Below, one piece after another: positions 9,973 to 18,423 of a stretch of DNA of 64,000 nucleotides. Every line of letters starts with the position of its first letter. The first letter of the stretch is position 1. The notes beneath the pieces were generated by a model that made no database searches, had not been told where the DNA came from, and was given only the letters and a program-made list of their open reading frames with translations. Made by a program: the position numbers and the translations under genes. Source of the stretch: Microbacterium esteraromaticum (GTDB lineage Bacteria; Actinomycetota; Actinomycetes; Actinomycetales; Microbacteriaceae); NCBI RefSeq assembly GCF_016907315.1, contig NZ_JAFBBS010000001.1, forward strand, positions 310,001 to 374,000, read 5' to 3'.

Positions 9973-11517
9973 ATGACTGCCCCCGTCTCCCGCGGACACA
10001 ACCCCCTCCGCGATCCCGATGATCGCCGTCTGAACCGCATCGCAGGGCCGAGTGCCCTTGTGATCTTCGGAGTGACCGGCGACCTGTCCCGCAAGAAGCT
10101 GATGCCGGCGGTCTACGACCTCGCCAATCGCGGCCTGCTGCCCCCCGGATTCGCTCTCGTCGGGTTCGCCCGGCGGGAATGGGAGGACCAGGACTTCGCC
10201 AAGGTCGTGTACGACGCCGTCCGCGAGCACGCCAGGACCGAGTTCCGCGAAGAGACGTGGCAGCAGCTGGTGCAGGGCATCCGCTTCGTGCAGGGCACCT
10301 TCGACGACGCCGACTCCTTCGCGCGTCTGCGCGAGACCATCGAGACGCTCGACGTCGAACGCGGCACCATGGGCAACCACGCCTTCTACCTCTCGATCCC
10401 CCCGAAGGACTTCCCCACGGTGGCGCGACAGCTGAAGGAATCCGGACTCGTCGGCGAGCACAGCGACGACGACAGCTGCTGGCGGCGCGTCGTGATCGAG
10501 AAGCCGTTCGGCGACGATCTCGAGTCGGCTCGAGCGCTGAACAGCGCGCTCGAGGTGGCCTTCCCCGCCGACTCGATCTTCCGCATCGACCACTACCTCG
10601 GCAAGGAGACGGTGCAGAACATCCTCGCGCTGCGCTTCGCCAACGAGCTGTACGAGCCGATCTGGAACCGCAATCACATCGACCACGTGCAGATCACCAT
10701 GGCCGAGGACATCGGCGTGGGCGGACGAGCCGGGTACTACGACGGCATCGGGGCCGCGCGCGACGTCATCCAGAACCACCTGCTGCAGCTTCTCGCCCTG
10801 ACCGCGATGGAGGAGCCGATCAGCCTCTCGGCCGAGCACCTGCGCGCCGAGAAGGAGAAGGTGCTCGGGGCCGTGCAGCTGCCAGACGACCTCTCGCTCG
10901 CCGCAGCGCGCGGCCAGTACGCCGGCGGATGGCAGGGCGGTGAGAAGGTGAACGGCTTCCTCGAAGAGGAGGGCATGAACCCGGAGTCGACCACCGAGAC
11001 GTACGCGGCTCTCAAGCTCGAGATCGCCACTCGCCGCTGGGCCGGCGTTCCGTTCTACCTGCGCACGGGCAAGCGCCTCGGGCGCCGGGTCACCGAGATC
11101 GCCGTCGTCTTCAAGCGCGCCCCGCAGCACCTCATGGGCCGCTCGTCCGAGCTCGGCCAGAACGCCCTGGTCATCCGCGTGCAGCCGAACGAGGGCGTCA
11201 CCATCCGGTTCGGCTCGAAGGTGCCCGGCGCAGGAGCCGAGGTGCGCGACGTGACCATGGACTTCGGCTACGGCCACGCGTTCACCGAGGCGAGCCCCGA
11301 GGCGTACGAGCGGCTCATTCTCGACGTCCTGCTGGGCGATCCCCCGCTGTTCCCTCGTCACGAGGAGGTCGAGCTGTCGTGGAAGATCCTCGACCCCATC
11401 GAGGAGTACTGGGCATCGCTCGACTCGCAGCCCGAGCAGTACGCACCAGGGTCCTGGGGGCCGGCGTCGGCCGATGACCTCCTCGCCCGCGACGGACGAG
11501 TCTGGAGACGCCCGTGA
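9973..11517 (+). CDS. zwf: Glucose-6-phosphate 1-dehydrogenase
   Basis: Oxidises glucose 6-phosphate to 6-phosphogluconolactone with reduction of NADP(+), the entry step of the oxidative pentose phosphate pathway. The 514-residue protein has the nucleotide-binding FGVTGDLSRKK (about residues 32-42), EKPFG (176-180) and the substrate-binding active-site RIDHYLGKE (204-212). ATG 9973 follows a GGAG 13 nt upstream, a loose spacing; no better in-frame start exists before the Rossmann motif. Its TGA overlaps the GTG of opcA. Confidence 0.96.
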   Translation: MTAPVSRGHNPLRDPDDRRLNRIAGPSALVIFGVTGDLSRKKLMPAVYDLANRGLLPPGFALVGFARREWEDQDFAKVVYDAVREHARTEFREETWQQLVQGIRFVQGTFDDADSFARLRETIETLDVERGTMGNHAFYLSIPPKDFPTVARQLKESGLVGEHSDDDSCWRRVVIEKPFGDDLESARALNSALEVAFPADSIFRIDHYLGKETVQNILALRFANELYEPIWNRNHIDHVQITMAEDIGVGGRAGYYDGIGAARDVIQNHLLQLLALTAMEEPISLSAEHLRAEKEKVLGAVQLPDDLSLAAARGQYAGGWQGGEKVNGFLEEEGMNPESTTETYAALKLEIATRRWAGVPFYLRTGKRLGRRVTEIAVVFKRAPQHLMGRSSELGQNALVIRVQPNEGVTIRFGSKVPGAGAEVRDVTMDFGYGHAFTEASPEAYERLILDVLLGDPPLFPRHEEVELSWKILDPIEEYWASLDSQPEQYAPGSWGPASADDLLARDGRVWRRP

Positions 11518-12449
11518 TCATCGACATCCCCGACACGACCGTCAGTCAGGTCGCCAAGCAGCTCGTGAAGGTGCGCGAAGAGGGCGGCGCCGTCGCCCTC
11601 GGTCGCGTTCTGACGCTCATCATCGCGGCCCGCAACGGCGTCGCTGAAGAGGCCATCGAGGCGGCCAACGACGCTTCCCGTGAGCACCCCATGCGCGTGA
11701 TCGTGCTGACCCTGGGCGACGGCGACGCTCGTCTCGACGCGCAGATCCGTGTCGGCGGGGACGCCGGTGCGAGCGAGGTCGTCGTGCTGCGTGCATACGG
11801 AGACGCCGCGAGTAACGCCGAGAGCCTGGTGACCGGTCTTCTTCTGCCCGATGCCCCGGTCGTCGCGTGGTGGCCGGATGAGGCGCCCCTCGACGCCGCC
11901 GACTCTCCGCTGGGCCGCATCGCGCAGCGCCGCATCACGGATGCCGCGACGTCACCCGACGTGCGCGACAGGCTCACTCTGCTGGGCAGCACGCATGCAC
12001 CGGGCGACACCGATCTCGCCTGGACGCGCCTCACGCACTGGCGTGAGCAGCTCGCTGCCGTTCTCGATCAGCCCCCGTTCGAGAGCGTGACGGCTGCCGA
12101 GGTCAGGGGCGCCGCGGCGTCGCCGTCGACCGCACTGCTGGCCGCGTGGCTGCAGATGGCTCTCGACGTGCCGGTGACCTGGTCGTACGAGAACCCCGAC
12201 GAGTGGCAGGAAGGCATCAAGTCGGTGCGACTGACGCGCGAGAGCGGCGACATCCTGCTCGAGCGTCCGTCGCCGAGCATCGCCGTGCTGACGCAGCCCG
12301 GTCAGCCCGATCACGAGCTGCACCTGCCACGGCGTACCCTGCGTGAGTGCCTCGCCGAGGAGCTGCGCCGCCTCGACGCCGATCTGCTCTATGGTCGAGT
12401 CATCACCGAGGGCTGGTCGCACCTCGGCCCGCCAGAGCAGAGAGCGTGA
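11514..12449 (+). CDS. opcA: Glucose-6-phosphate dehydrogenase assembly protein OpcA
   Basis: OpcA is the partner required for assembly or activation of glucose-6-phosphate dehydrogenase in actinobacteria and cyanobacteria. The 311-residue product starts at GTG 11514, overlapping zwf's stop as GTGA, which fits two subunits made together. Recognisable stretches include GRVLTLIIAARNGVAEEAIE and VVAWWPDEAP. There is no catalytic motif, as expected. The identification rests on position as well as sequence. Confidence 0.92.
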   Translation: MIIDIPDTTVSQVAKQLVKVREEGGAVALGRVLTLIIAARNGVAEEAIEAANDASREHPMRVIVLTLGDGDARLDAQIRVGGDAGASEVVVLRAYGDAASNAESLVTGLLLPDAPVVAWWPDEAPLDAADSPLGRIAQRRITDAATSPDVRDRLTLLGSTHAPGDTDLAWTRLTHWREQLAAVLDQPPFESVTAAEVRGAAASPSTALLAAWLQMALDVPVTWSYENPDEWQEGIKSVRLTRESGDILLERPSPSIAVLTQPGQPDHELHLPRRTLRECLAEELRRLDADLLYGRVITEGWSHLGPPEQRA

Positions 12450-12453
12450 TCGG

Positions 12454-13233
12454 ATGAAGGTGCAGGGGACGATGAAGTCCGTCGTCGTCGAGGAGACCCC
12501 CGAAACTCTCGCCTCGCGCGTAGCCGACCGCTTCATCACCCGGCTCCAGGCGCGAACCCGCAACGGGCGCCTGGCGCACGTCTGCCTGACGGGCGGGTCG
12601 ATGGGCGGCAAGGTGCTCGCAGCGACCGCACGCGATGCCCGCGCGGCCGATCTCGACTGGTCGCTTGTGCACTTCTGGTGGGGCGACGAGCGCTTCGTCG
12701 AGCGCGACGATCCCGATCGAAACTCGCTGCAGTCGCGCGCGGCCCTCCTCGACCACATCCCGGTGCCGGCCGAGAACATCCACGAGGTAGCAGCTCCGAG
12801 CGACGGTGTGACCCTCGACGAGGCCGCCGCGGCGTACGCAGCCGACCTGGCACGGTTCTCGAGCGACCACGGCGACTGGCCGTCGTTCGCGGTCTGCTTC
12901 CTCGGTGTCGGTCCCGACGGGCACATCGCATCGCTGTTCCCTGACCGCCCAGAGGTGACCGTCACCGACGTGGCCGCACTGCCCGTGCGCAACTCTCCCA
13001 AGCCACCGCCTGAGCGCGTCACCCTGACCCGCCCCGTGCTCAACTCGTCCAAGCGCGTCTGGCTCGTGCTGACGGGCGCAGACAAGGCATCCGCCCTGGG
13101 TCTTGCTCTCGCCGGAGCCAGCTACGCGAGCGTCCCCGCTGCAGGAGCGAAAGGTCGTCGTCGCACGATCTTCTTCGTCGACGAGGCCGCGGCGTCCGAG
13201 GTCTCGCCCGAGCTCATCGACCGGGACTACTGA
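12454..13233 (+). CDS. pgl: 6-phosphogluconolactonase
   Basis: Hydrolyses 6-phosphogluconolactone to 6-phosphogluconate, the step after Zwf. The NagB/Pgl-type fold is shown by VCLTGGSMGGKVLA, HFWWGDERFVERDDPDRN and FLGVGPDGHIASLFPDRP. The start is ambiguous: ATG 12454 (259 aa) or ATG 12472 (253 aa, MKSVVVEETPETLA), the latter being where family similarity begins and having GGGGA just upstream. This is the last gene of the operon. gnd (6-phosphogluconate dehydrogenase) is not in the cluster. Its tail overlaps the end of the opposite-strand DMT transporter gene by 7 bp. Confidence 0.93.
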   Translation: MKVQGTMKSVVVEETPETLASRVADRFITRLQARTRNGRLAHVCLTGGSMGGKVLAATARDARAADLDWSLVHFWWGDERFVERDDPDRNSLQSRAALLDHIPVPAENIHEVAAPSDGVTLDEAAAAYAADLARFSSDHGDWPSFAVCFLGVGPDGHIASLFPDRPEVTVTDVAALPVRNSPKPPPERVTLTRPVLNSSKRVWLVLTGADKASALGLALAGASYASVPAAGAKGRRRTIFFVDEAAASEVSPELIDRDY

Positions 13234-14213
13234 GCGGAGCCCGGCTCGCTGCCGCGTCGGATGCCGAGCTCCTGGCTGTCGCTGAGCACCTGCGGGTGGT
13301 AGCGCGCGAGCCCGAACACTCCCCAGATGGCGATCGCACCGGCCACGGCGAACAGCACGAGCACCCACACGGGCGCCGCAGCCGCCTCGCCGAGGACAAG
13401 AGCGCCGATGAGCACGGCGACGATCGGATCGACCACGGTGAGTCCGGCGATCACCAGGTCCGGCGGGCCGGAGCTGTATGCCGTCTGCACGAAGTAGGCG
13501 CCCACCGCGGCGGCCGCGATGAGGGCGATCACGCACACCACGGTCAGCCACTCGAAGTCGCCCGCCTGGATGCGGCTGATGACCGCCTTCGCAAGCGTGG
13601 CGACGAAACCGTAGAGGATGCCGGCTCCCGTGACGTAGAACAGCGCGCGCATGCGACGACGGAGGATGAGCCAGCAGGTGCCGAGAACGATGATCACGAC
13701 CAGAAGGATCGTCAGGATCATGAACAGGTCGTCGTTGCTGATCGGGCGCTCGGTCGCATAGAGCGCGGCGAGGATCACGAACAGGAAGATGCCGCCAAGG
13801 CACGCACCGATCGCGATCAACGACTGCCTGGTCGGGGTGTGCCCCGAGATGCGGGCGTTGAGCAGCGTCGTCACCACGAGCGCGATCGCGCCGAGCGGCT
13901 GCACGACGATCAGCGGAGCGATGGCGATCGCGCTGAGCTGGCACGCGATCGCGAGCCCCAACATGATCGTTCCGATGATCCACGAGGGTCTGGTGAGCAG
14001 CGCCCTGATCTGAGCGCCGCTGAGCCCGGTCGTGCCCTCGGTGCCGCTGAGCCGCTCGACCTTCTCGACCCCGCGATGCTGATACTGGGCGCCGAGCGAC
14101 ATGAAGACGGCGCCGGCCAGCGCGAGCGGGATTCCGAGCAGCAGAGCCGGGTTCTGGAAGACTCCGACCAGCTGATCGCTGACGTTCGCTGCGAACTCCA
14201 CCCCATGATGCAC
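13227..14213 (-). CDS. DMT-superfamily membrane transporter, substrate unknown
   Basis: A 328-residue integral membrane protein with nine or ten hydrophobic segments in two repeated halves, as in the drug/metabolite transporter superfamily (EamA-like halves; IAPLIVVQPLGAIALVVTTLLNA in the first, VIAGLTVVDPIVAVLIGALVLGE in the second). The substrate cannot be read from sequence. It starts at GTG 14213, 6 nt downstream of a TAGGGT -10 hexamer (14225-14220), so the mRNA is predicted leaderless. It is divergent from def, sharing one compact promoter region. Confidence 0.85.
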   Translation of the reverse strand: MHHGVEFAANVSDQLVGVFQNPALLLGIPLALAGAVFMSLGAQYQHRGVEKVERLSGTEGTTGLSGAQIRALLTRPSWIIGTIMLGLAIACQLSAIAIAPLIVVQPLGAIALVVTTLLNARISGHTPTRQSLIAIGACLGGIFLFVILAALYATERPISNDDLFMILTILLVVIIVLGTCWLILRRRMRALFYVTGAGILYGFVATLAKAVISRIQAGDFEWLTVVCVIALIAAAAVGAYFVQTAYSSGPPDLVIAGLTVVDPIVAVLIGALVLGEAAAAPVWVLVLFAVAGAIAIWGVFGLARYHPQVLSDSQELGIRRGSEPGSAQ

Positions 14214-14219
14214 CGTCTC

Positions 14220-14250
14220 ACCCTACCTGGCACCGCGCTCCCATTAGGGT
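14220..14250. promoter_or_regulatory. Symmetric divergent leaderless promoter (DMT transporter / def)
   Basis: The same -10 hexamer TAGGGT occurs on both strands facing outwards (minus 14225-14220, plus 14245-14250), 19 bp apart. Each ends exactly 6 nt before a GTG start codon (14213 minus; 14257 plus). Each promoter's expected -35 position falls on the other's -10. Confidence 0.7.
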
Positions 14251-14256
14251 TGTGGC

Positions 14257-14823
14257 GTGGCTGTTCTTCCGATCCGCATCATGGGTGACCCTGTCCTGCA
14301 CGCACGAGCGAGCGAGGTCGACGACGTGACCGACGAGATCCGCACCCTCGTCGCCGACATGTACCAGACCATGGACGTCGCGCCCGGCGTCGGCCTCGCG
14401 GCCCCCCAGGTCGGCGTGGGCCTTCGCATCTACGTGTACTCGTACGTCGATGACGATGACAACCCCTGGCGGGGCGAGATCATCAACCCCGTGCTCTGGA
14501 TCGCGCCGATCGAGCCGGGGTCGCCGGATCCCGACGAGGAGTCGGAAGGCTGCCTGTCGTTCCCCGGCGAGCGATTCGCCCTGCGCCGATCCGATCGCGT
14601 CCTGGTCACCGGGAGCGACCTCGAGGGGCGCGACGTGCGCATCGAGGTGGACGGCTGGCGTGCGCGCATCATGCAGCACGAGTTCGATCACCTCGACGGC
14701 ATTCTCTACGTCGATCGCCTTGACGACTCCGATTGGAAGACCGTTCAGAAGATCGCGCGCAAGCGCGGCTGGAACCGCGGCTCGCACAGCTGGATGCCAG
14801 GAGTCGACGACCTCGAGGGCTGA
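14257..14823 (+). CDS. def: Peptide deformylase
   Basis: Removes the formyl group from the N-terminal methionine of new proteins. All three motifs are intact in the 188-residue product: GVGLAAPQ (44-51), EGCLS with metal ligand C99, and QHEFDH with H141, E142 and H145. Length is normal for an actinobacterial type I deformylase. GTG 14257 lies 6 nt after TAGGGT (14245-14250), so it is predicted to be leaderless. Confidence 0.96.
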   Translation: MAVLPIRIMGDPVLHARASEVDDVTDEIRTLVADMYQTMDVAPGVGLAAPQVGVGLRIYVYSYVDDDDNPWRGEIINPVLWIAPIEPGSPDPDEESEGCLSFPGERFALRRSDRVLVTGSDLEGRDVRIEVDGWRARIMQHEFDHLDGILYVDRLDDSDWKTVQKIARKRGWNRGSHSWMPGVDDLEG

Positions 14824-14909
14824 CACCGACTTGCCGCGCGCCCTCGGGCGTCAGTACGGTCTGAGAGGCGGAATCCCGTCACCTCTCCCCTGCACTGGAG
14901 CGCTCTCCC

Positions 14910-15425
14910 ATGTCACTTCGCTCGTCCCTTCGCCCTCTCGCCCTCACCGGGTCGGCCCTCGCGGCCGCTGTGCTGCTCAGCGGCTGCAGCATCCCCGCCA
15001 ACGTCTTCAGCGGCGACGCTGAGCGCAATGAGAAGGGCGCTGTCACCGCCGACTCGAAGATCGACATCTTCGAGTTGAAGGTGGGTGACTGCAAGCTCGC
15101 CGACGACGCGTCGAGCACCGAGCTCAGCGACACCAACGTTGTGCCGTGCGATGACCCGCACGACGAGGAGATCTTCTACGAGTTCGACCTTCCCGAGGGC
15201 GATTTCCCTGCGGCCGATGTCGTGGAGAAGACCGTCTGGGAGACGTGCGATCCGCAGTTCGAGGCATTCGTCGGCCTCAGCGAGGCGGACTCGACGCTGA
15301 CCTACGCGTACTTCTCGCCCACCAAGGATGGCTGGGAGCAGCTCGACGACCGCACGATCCAGTGCGTGCTCTTCAGCGAGGAGGGCACTCCGCTCGAGGG
15401 GTCCGCCAAGGGCACCAAGATCTGA
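14910..15425 (+). CDS. Septum-formation-family lipoprotein
   Basis: A 171-residue exported lipoprotein. It has a basic N-terminus, a hydrophobic stretch and the lipobox VLLSGC with lipidated Cys at about residue 26. The mature part contains FELKVGDCKLAD, VVPCDDPHDEEIFYEFDLP and TIQCVLFS, the Cys spacing and VPCxxPHxxE pattern of the actinobacterial septum-formation domain (Septum_form type). The real function of that domain is poorly known. It is probably anchored to the outer face of the membrane. It follows def on the same strand after an 86-bp gap. Confidence 0.8.
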   Translation: MSLRSSLRPLALTGSALAAAVLLSGCSIPANVFSGDAERNEKGAVTADSKIDIFELKVGDCKLADDASSTELSDTNVVPCDDPHDEEIFYEFDLPEGDFPAADVVEKTVWETCDPQFEAFVGLSEADSTLTYAYFSPTKDGWEQLDDRTIQCVLFSEEGTPLEGSAKGTKI

Positions 15426-15563
15426 GCCGCACCGGCGCGCGGTCGCCGGGAATCACGGACGATCCGGTGTGTCGGGGCGCGAGCCTGCACCGACACACCG
15501 GATGCCGGGCATCCGGTCCGATGTCTCCGGCAGGCGCGCTCGGCAGCTCTGCGCGCATACGAC

Positions 15564-15590
15564 GAAACCCCGCCACGAGGGCGGGGTTTC
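15564..15590. terminator. Hairpin terminator between lipoprotein gene and tRNA-Asn
   Basis: 11-bp perfect stem (GAAACCCCGCC at 15564-15574 with its complement at 15580-15590, loop ACGAG). It lies 8 nt beyond the 3' end of tRNA-Asn on the minus strand and also downstream of the plus-strand lipoprotein gene. Confidence 0.75.
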
Positions 15591-15598
15591 GAGGGGAT

Positions 15599-15674
15599 TG
15601 GCTCCCCGGCTTGGACTCGAACCAAGAACCTGCCGGTTAACAGCCGGCTGCTCTGCCAATTGAGCTACCGAGGA
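15599..15674 (-). tRNA. tRNA-Asn (anticodon GTT)
   Basis: 76 nt including an encoded CCA. The acceptor stem TCCTCGG pairs with CCGGGGA (one T-G wobble), discriminator G. The D-loop contains AGCTCAATTGGCAGAGCA, and the T-arm GGTTCGAGTCC is present. The anticodon arm CCGGCTGTTAACCGG reads GTT, for asparagine. Confidence 0.96.
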
Positions 15675-15711
15675 TCATTCGGTCGCTGCCCGCTGCGCGG
15701 GCAACTCCCCC

Positions 15712-15717
15712 AGCTTA
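15712..15717 (-). promoter_or_regulatory. Probable extended -10 promoter of tRNA-Asn
   Basis: On the minus strand TGCTAAGCT gives an extended -10 (TGn-TANNNT), 38 bp upstream of the tRNA 5' end. The -35 is weak. Confidence 0.45.
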
Positions 15718-15769
15718 GCAAACTCCGCGGGCACTGCCGAACACGGACGGCACCCCGGGCGTGGCGCGG

Positions 15770-16546
15770 TCAGGGTGCCAGATCGGTCTCGGCGTTGGGT
15801 GCCCAGATCAGGTCAGACCCGATACCCCTGGCGACCACGTGGCCCGTCTTGAGCAACAGCGTCTCGGCGTCGAGCTCGCGGATGAAGGCGGCATCGTTCG
15901 TCACCAGCAGCGCCGCCATCGCGCGCTCGGTGCGGCGGCGGGTGATCGCGTCGAACACGACCGGCCGTACCTCCAGGTCGAGGTTCGAGAGGGGCTCGTC
16001 GGCGATCAGCACGTGCGGCTCGAGCATGAGAGCCCTGGCGATCGCGACGCGTTGCCGCATGCCCGCGCTCAGCTCGTACGGGAACTTCGATGCGAGGCCG
16101 AGCGGCAGGTGCAGCTCGTCGAGCAGAGACGCCACACGGATCGCCAGCGCCCTGCCGTTGACCTTCTTCTCGCGCGACGTGATGGGTTCCGAGATCGCCT
16201 CCCCGACGGTGAGCCGCGGTGGCAGCGATGCCCCCGCGCTCTGCGGGAGGTGACCGGTGAGCGCCGTGAGAGTGCGTCGCCTACGGCCGGGCCTGCGGAT
16301 GTTCACGCCGCAGACCGTCGCACGGCCGCCGGCGACCTTCAGTGACGCATCGCCCATGCCGGCGAGTGCAGTCACCAGGGTGGACTTGCCAGAGCCTGTG
16401 GCCCCGCCGATGCACATCAGCTCCCCGGGCTTGAGCGCGAAGGTGACGCCGTCGACCGCGCGGGTCGTCCCACCGTGACCGATCCTGTCGATGACCAGGT
16501 CGTGGCAGTCGATCGCGAACTCGCTGTCGGCAGGCATACCGTCCAT
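15770..16546 (-). CDS. Orphan ABC transporter ATP-binding protein with altered H-loop
   Basis: A 258-residue ABC ATPase of the oligopeptide/nickel (DppD/OppD-like) type. Walker A is GATGSGKS (48-55), the Q-loop Gln is near 102, the signature is ELSAGMRQR (158-166), Walker B is VLIADE (179-184) and the D-loop is SNLD. The switch histidine, normally in a T-H-D motif, is replaced: the sequence reads LLVTND with Asn at 217 (codon AAC). No permease or binding protein is adjacent, and it lies 26 nt downstream of dnaG in the dusB-dgt-dnaG operon. ATG 16537 is a possible alternative start with better spacing to GGCAGG. Partner and substrate are unknown. Confidence 0.85.
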   Translation of the reverse strand: MDGMPADSEFAIDCHDLVIDRIGHGGTTRAVDGVTFALKPGELMCIGGATGSGKSTLVTALAGMGDASLKVAGGRATVCGVNIRRPGRRRRTLTALTGHLPQSAGASLPPRLTVGEAISEPITSREKKVNGRALAIRVASLLDELHLPLGLASKFPYELSAGMRQRVAIARALMLEPHVLIADEPLSNLDLEVRPVVFDAITRRRTERAMAALLVTNDAAFIRELDAETLLLKTGHVVARGIGSDLIWAPNAETDLAP

Positions 16547-16572
16547 CCTGCCCGCTCAGCGCCCGAATGCGC

Positions 16573-18423
16573 TCAGGACTCGGCGAACCTGAGCCGCTCG
16601 GCGTCCACATCACGCAGCCGCATGCGCAGCGCACGCCCGCCGTCGGAGTCGGCGGGAACCCGCTGCACGGCACCAAGAAGCTCCTGCTTCTCGCGTTCGA
16701 TCGCCCTCAGGATCAGGCGGCGGCAGAGGTCGACGGACGAGGCGAGAGCACCTTCGTCGTCCCGGGCGGGGAACGGCATCATCAGCAGCTCGCCCGCGAG
16801 GCTTCGATACGGCTCGCGCACGGCATCCGCGGCAGCCGTCGCCCAGCCGACGCGGGTGCGGTCGGAGACGGATGCGACGGCGTCGCGCACAGCCTCCAGC
16901 GCCGGATGCCGGAAGGGCTCGTTCAGCGCGCGCGCCAGCGTCTGCTGGTCGAGGCGGTGTCCGTACTGCAGCACGCCCATCAGGGCGTCGCGCTCGAGCG
17001 CGACCTCGGGGGTACGCGGCAGGTCGGCCAGGCGCACGCGGCTGATCGCCTCCCCGCCGTCGGCGGGAGCGTTCTGCTGGCGCAGCACGGGCTGCTCGCG
17101 CTGGCCCTTCGCGGCTCGCTGCACCTGCTGGTGCACGGCGGTGGGATCCATGCCGAGCCGTCGTGCGAGCACGCGCTCATAGCCGGGGCGCAACAGCTCA
17201 TCGCGGATCTCGGCGACGATCGGAGCGGCTGCCCGCAGCGCGCCGACCTGGCCTTCCACGGTCGCGAGATCGTAGCCCGCGAGCTTGCGGTCGATCGCGA
17301 ACTCGAACATCGGCACCTTGGCGTCCATCAGACCCCGCACCGCGGCATCCCCCCGCTGCAGACGCAGATCGCAGGGGTCGAGTCCGTCCGGCGCGACGGC
17401 GACGAAGGTCTGCGCGGTGAAGCGCGAGTCCTCTGAGAACGCGCGCAGCGCGGCCTTCTGCCCCGCCTCGTCGCCGTCGAACGTGAAGACGACCTCGCCG
17501 GCGGCGGAGTCGTCGCCCATGACGCGCCGCAGCACCTTGATGTGCTCGGCCCCGAAGGCCGTACCGCAGGTGGCGATCGCGGTGGTCACACCCGCGAGGT
17601 GACAGGCCATCACGTCGGTGTATCCCTCGACGACGACGACGCGACGCGGGTCCCCCCTGCTGATGTCGCGCTTGGCCAGATCGAGGCCGTACAGCACCTG
17701 GGCCTTCTTGTAGATCGGCGTCTCGGGGGTGTTCAGGTACTTCGGGCCCTGATCGTCGTCGTACAGCTTGCGCGCGCCGAAGCCGATGGTCTGCCCTGTG
17801 ACGTCGCGGATCGGCCATACGACCCGGCCACGGAACCGGTCGTACACGCCCCGCTGGCCGGCCGAGACGAGGCCTGCGGCCGTGAGCTCCTCACGGGTGA
17901 ATCCCTTGGCGGTGAGGGCCTTCAGCATGTTGTCCCAGCCGCGTGGAGCGTACCCGACTCCGAAGTGCGCCGCGGCACCCGCGTCGAAACCGCGTTCGCC
18001 GAGGAAGCGTCTGGCGCTCTCGGCCTCAGGGCTGAGCAGCTGCGAACGGAAGTACTCACCCGCGGCCGTGTTCGCGGCATACAGCCGGCTGCGCCCGCTG
18101 GTCTCGGGGGCGGCGCCGCCGTCTTCGTAGTGCAGCGAGTAGCCCACGCGCGCCGCGAGTCGTTCGACCGCCTCCGTGAAGCTGACGTGGTCCATCTCGC
18201 GCAGGAACGAGTAGACGTCGCCCGAGGCCCCGCAGCCGAAGCAGTGGTAATAGCCGACCTGAGGCCTGACGTGGAAGCTCGGGCTCTTCTCGTCGTGGAA
18301 CGGGCACAGTCCCTTGAGCGATCCGACGCCCGCCGACTTCAGCGCGACGCGCTCACCGACGATGTCGGCGATGTTCGTGCGGGTCTTCACCTCTTCGACG
18401 TCTGCCTGCAGGATGCGGGGCAT
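16573..18423 (-). CDS. dnaG: DNA primase
   Basis: Synthesises RNA primers at the replication fork. The 616-residue product starts MPRILQADVEEVK. The CHC2 zinc finger ligands are C40, H43, C61 and C64 (GLCPFHDEKSPSFH ... YYHCFGCGASGD). The Toprim domain follows, with VVVVEGYTDVMA and FTFDGDEAGQKA, then a C-terminal helicase-binding region. The ATG overlaps the dgt stop codon (ATGA). The open frame upstream of this ATG is the overlapping dgt gene in another frame and is not part of primase. Confidence 0.96.
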   Translation of the reverse strand: MPRILQADVEEVKTRTNIADIVGERVALKSAGVGSLKGLCPFHDEKSPSFHVRPQVGYYHCFGCGASGDVYSFLREMDHVSFTEAVERLAARVGYSLHYEDGGAAPETSGRSRLYAANTAAGEYFRSQLLSPEAESARRFLGERGFDAGAAAHFGVGYAPRGWDNMLKALTAKGFTREELTAAGLVSAGQRGVYDRFRGRVVWPIRDVTGQTIGFGARKLYDDDQGPKYLNTPETPIYKKAQVLYGLDLAKRDISRGDPRRVVVVEGYTDVMACHLAGVTTAIATCGTAFGAEHIKVLRRVMGDDSAAGEVVFTFDGDEAGQKAALRAFSEDSRFTAQTFVAVAPDGLDPCDLRLQRGDAAVRGLMDAKVPMFEFAIDRKLAGYDLATVEGQVGALRAAAPIVAEIRDELLRPGYERVLARRLGMDPTAVHQQVQRAAKGQREQPVLRQQNAPADGGEAISRVRLADLPRTPEVALERDALMGVLQYGHRLDQQTLARALNEPFRHPALEAVRDAVASVSDRTRVGWATAAADAVREPYRSLAGELLMMPFPARDDEGALASSVDLCRRLILRAIEREKQELLGAVQRVPADSDGGRALRMRLRDVDAERLRFAES

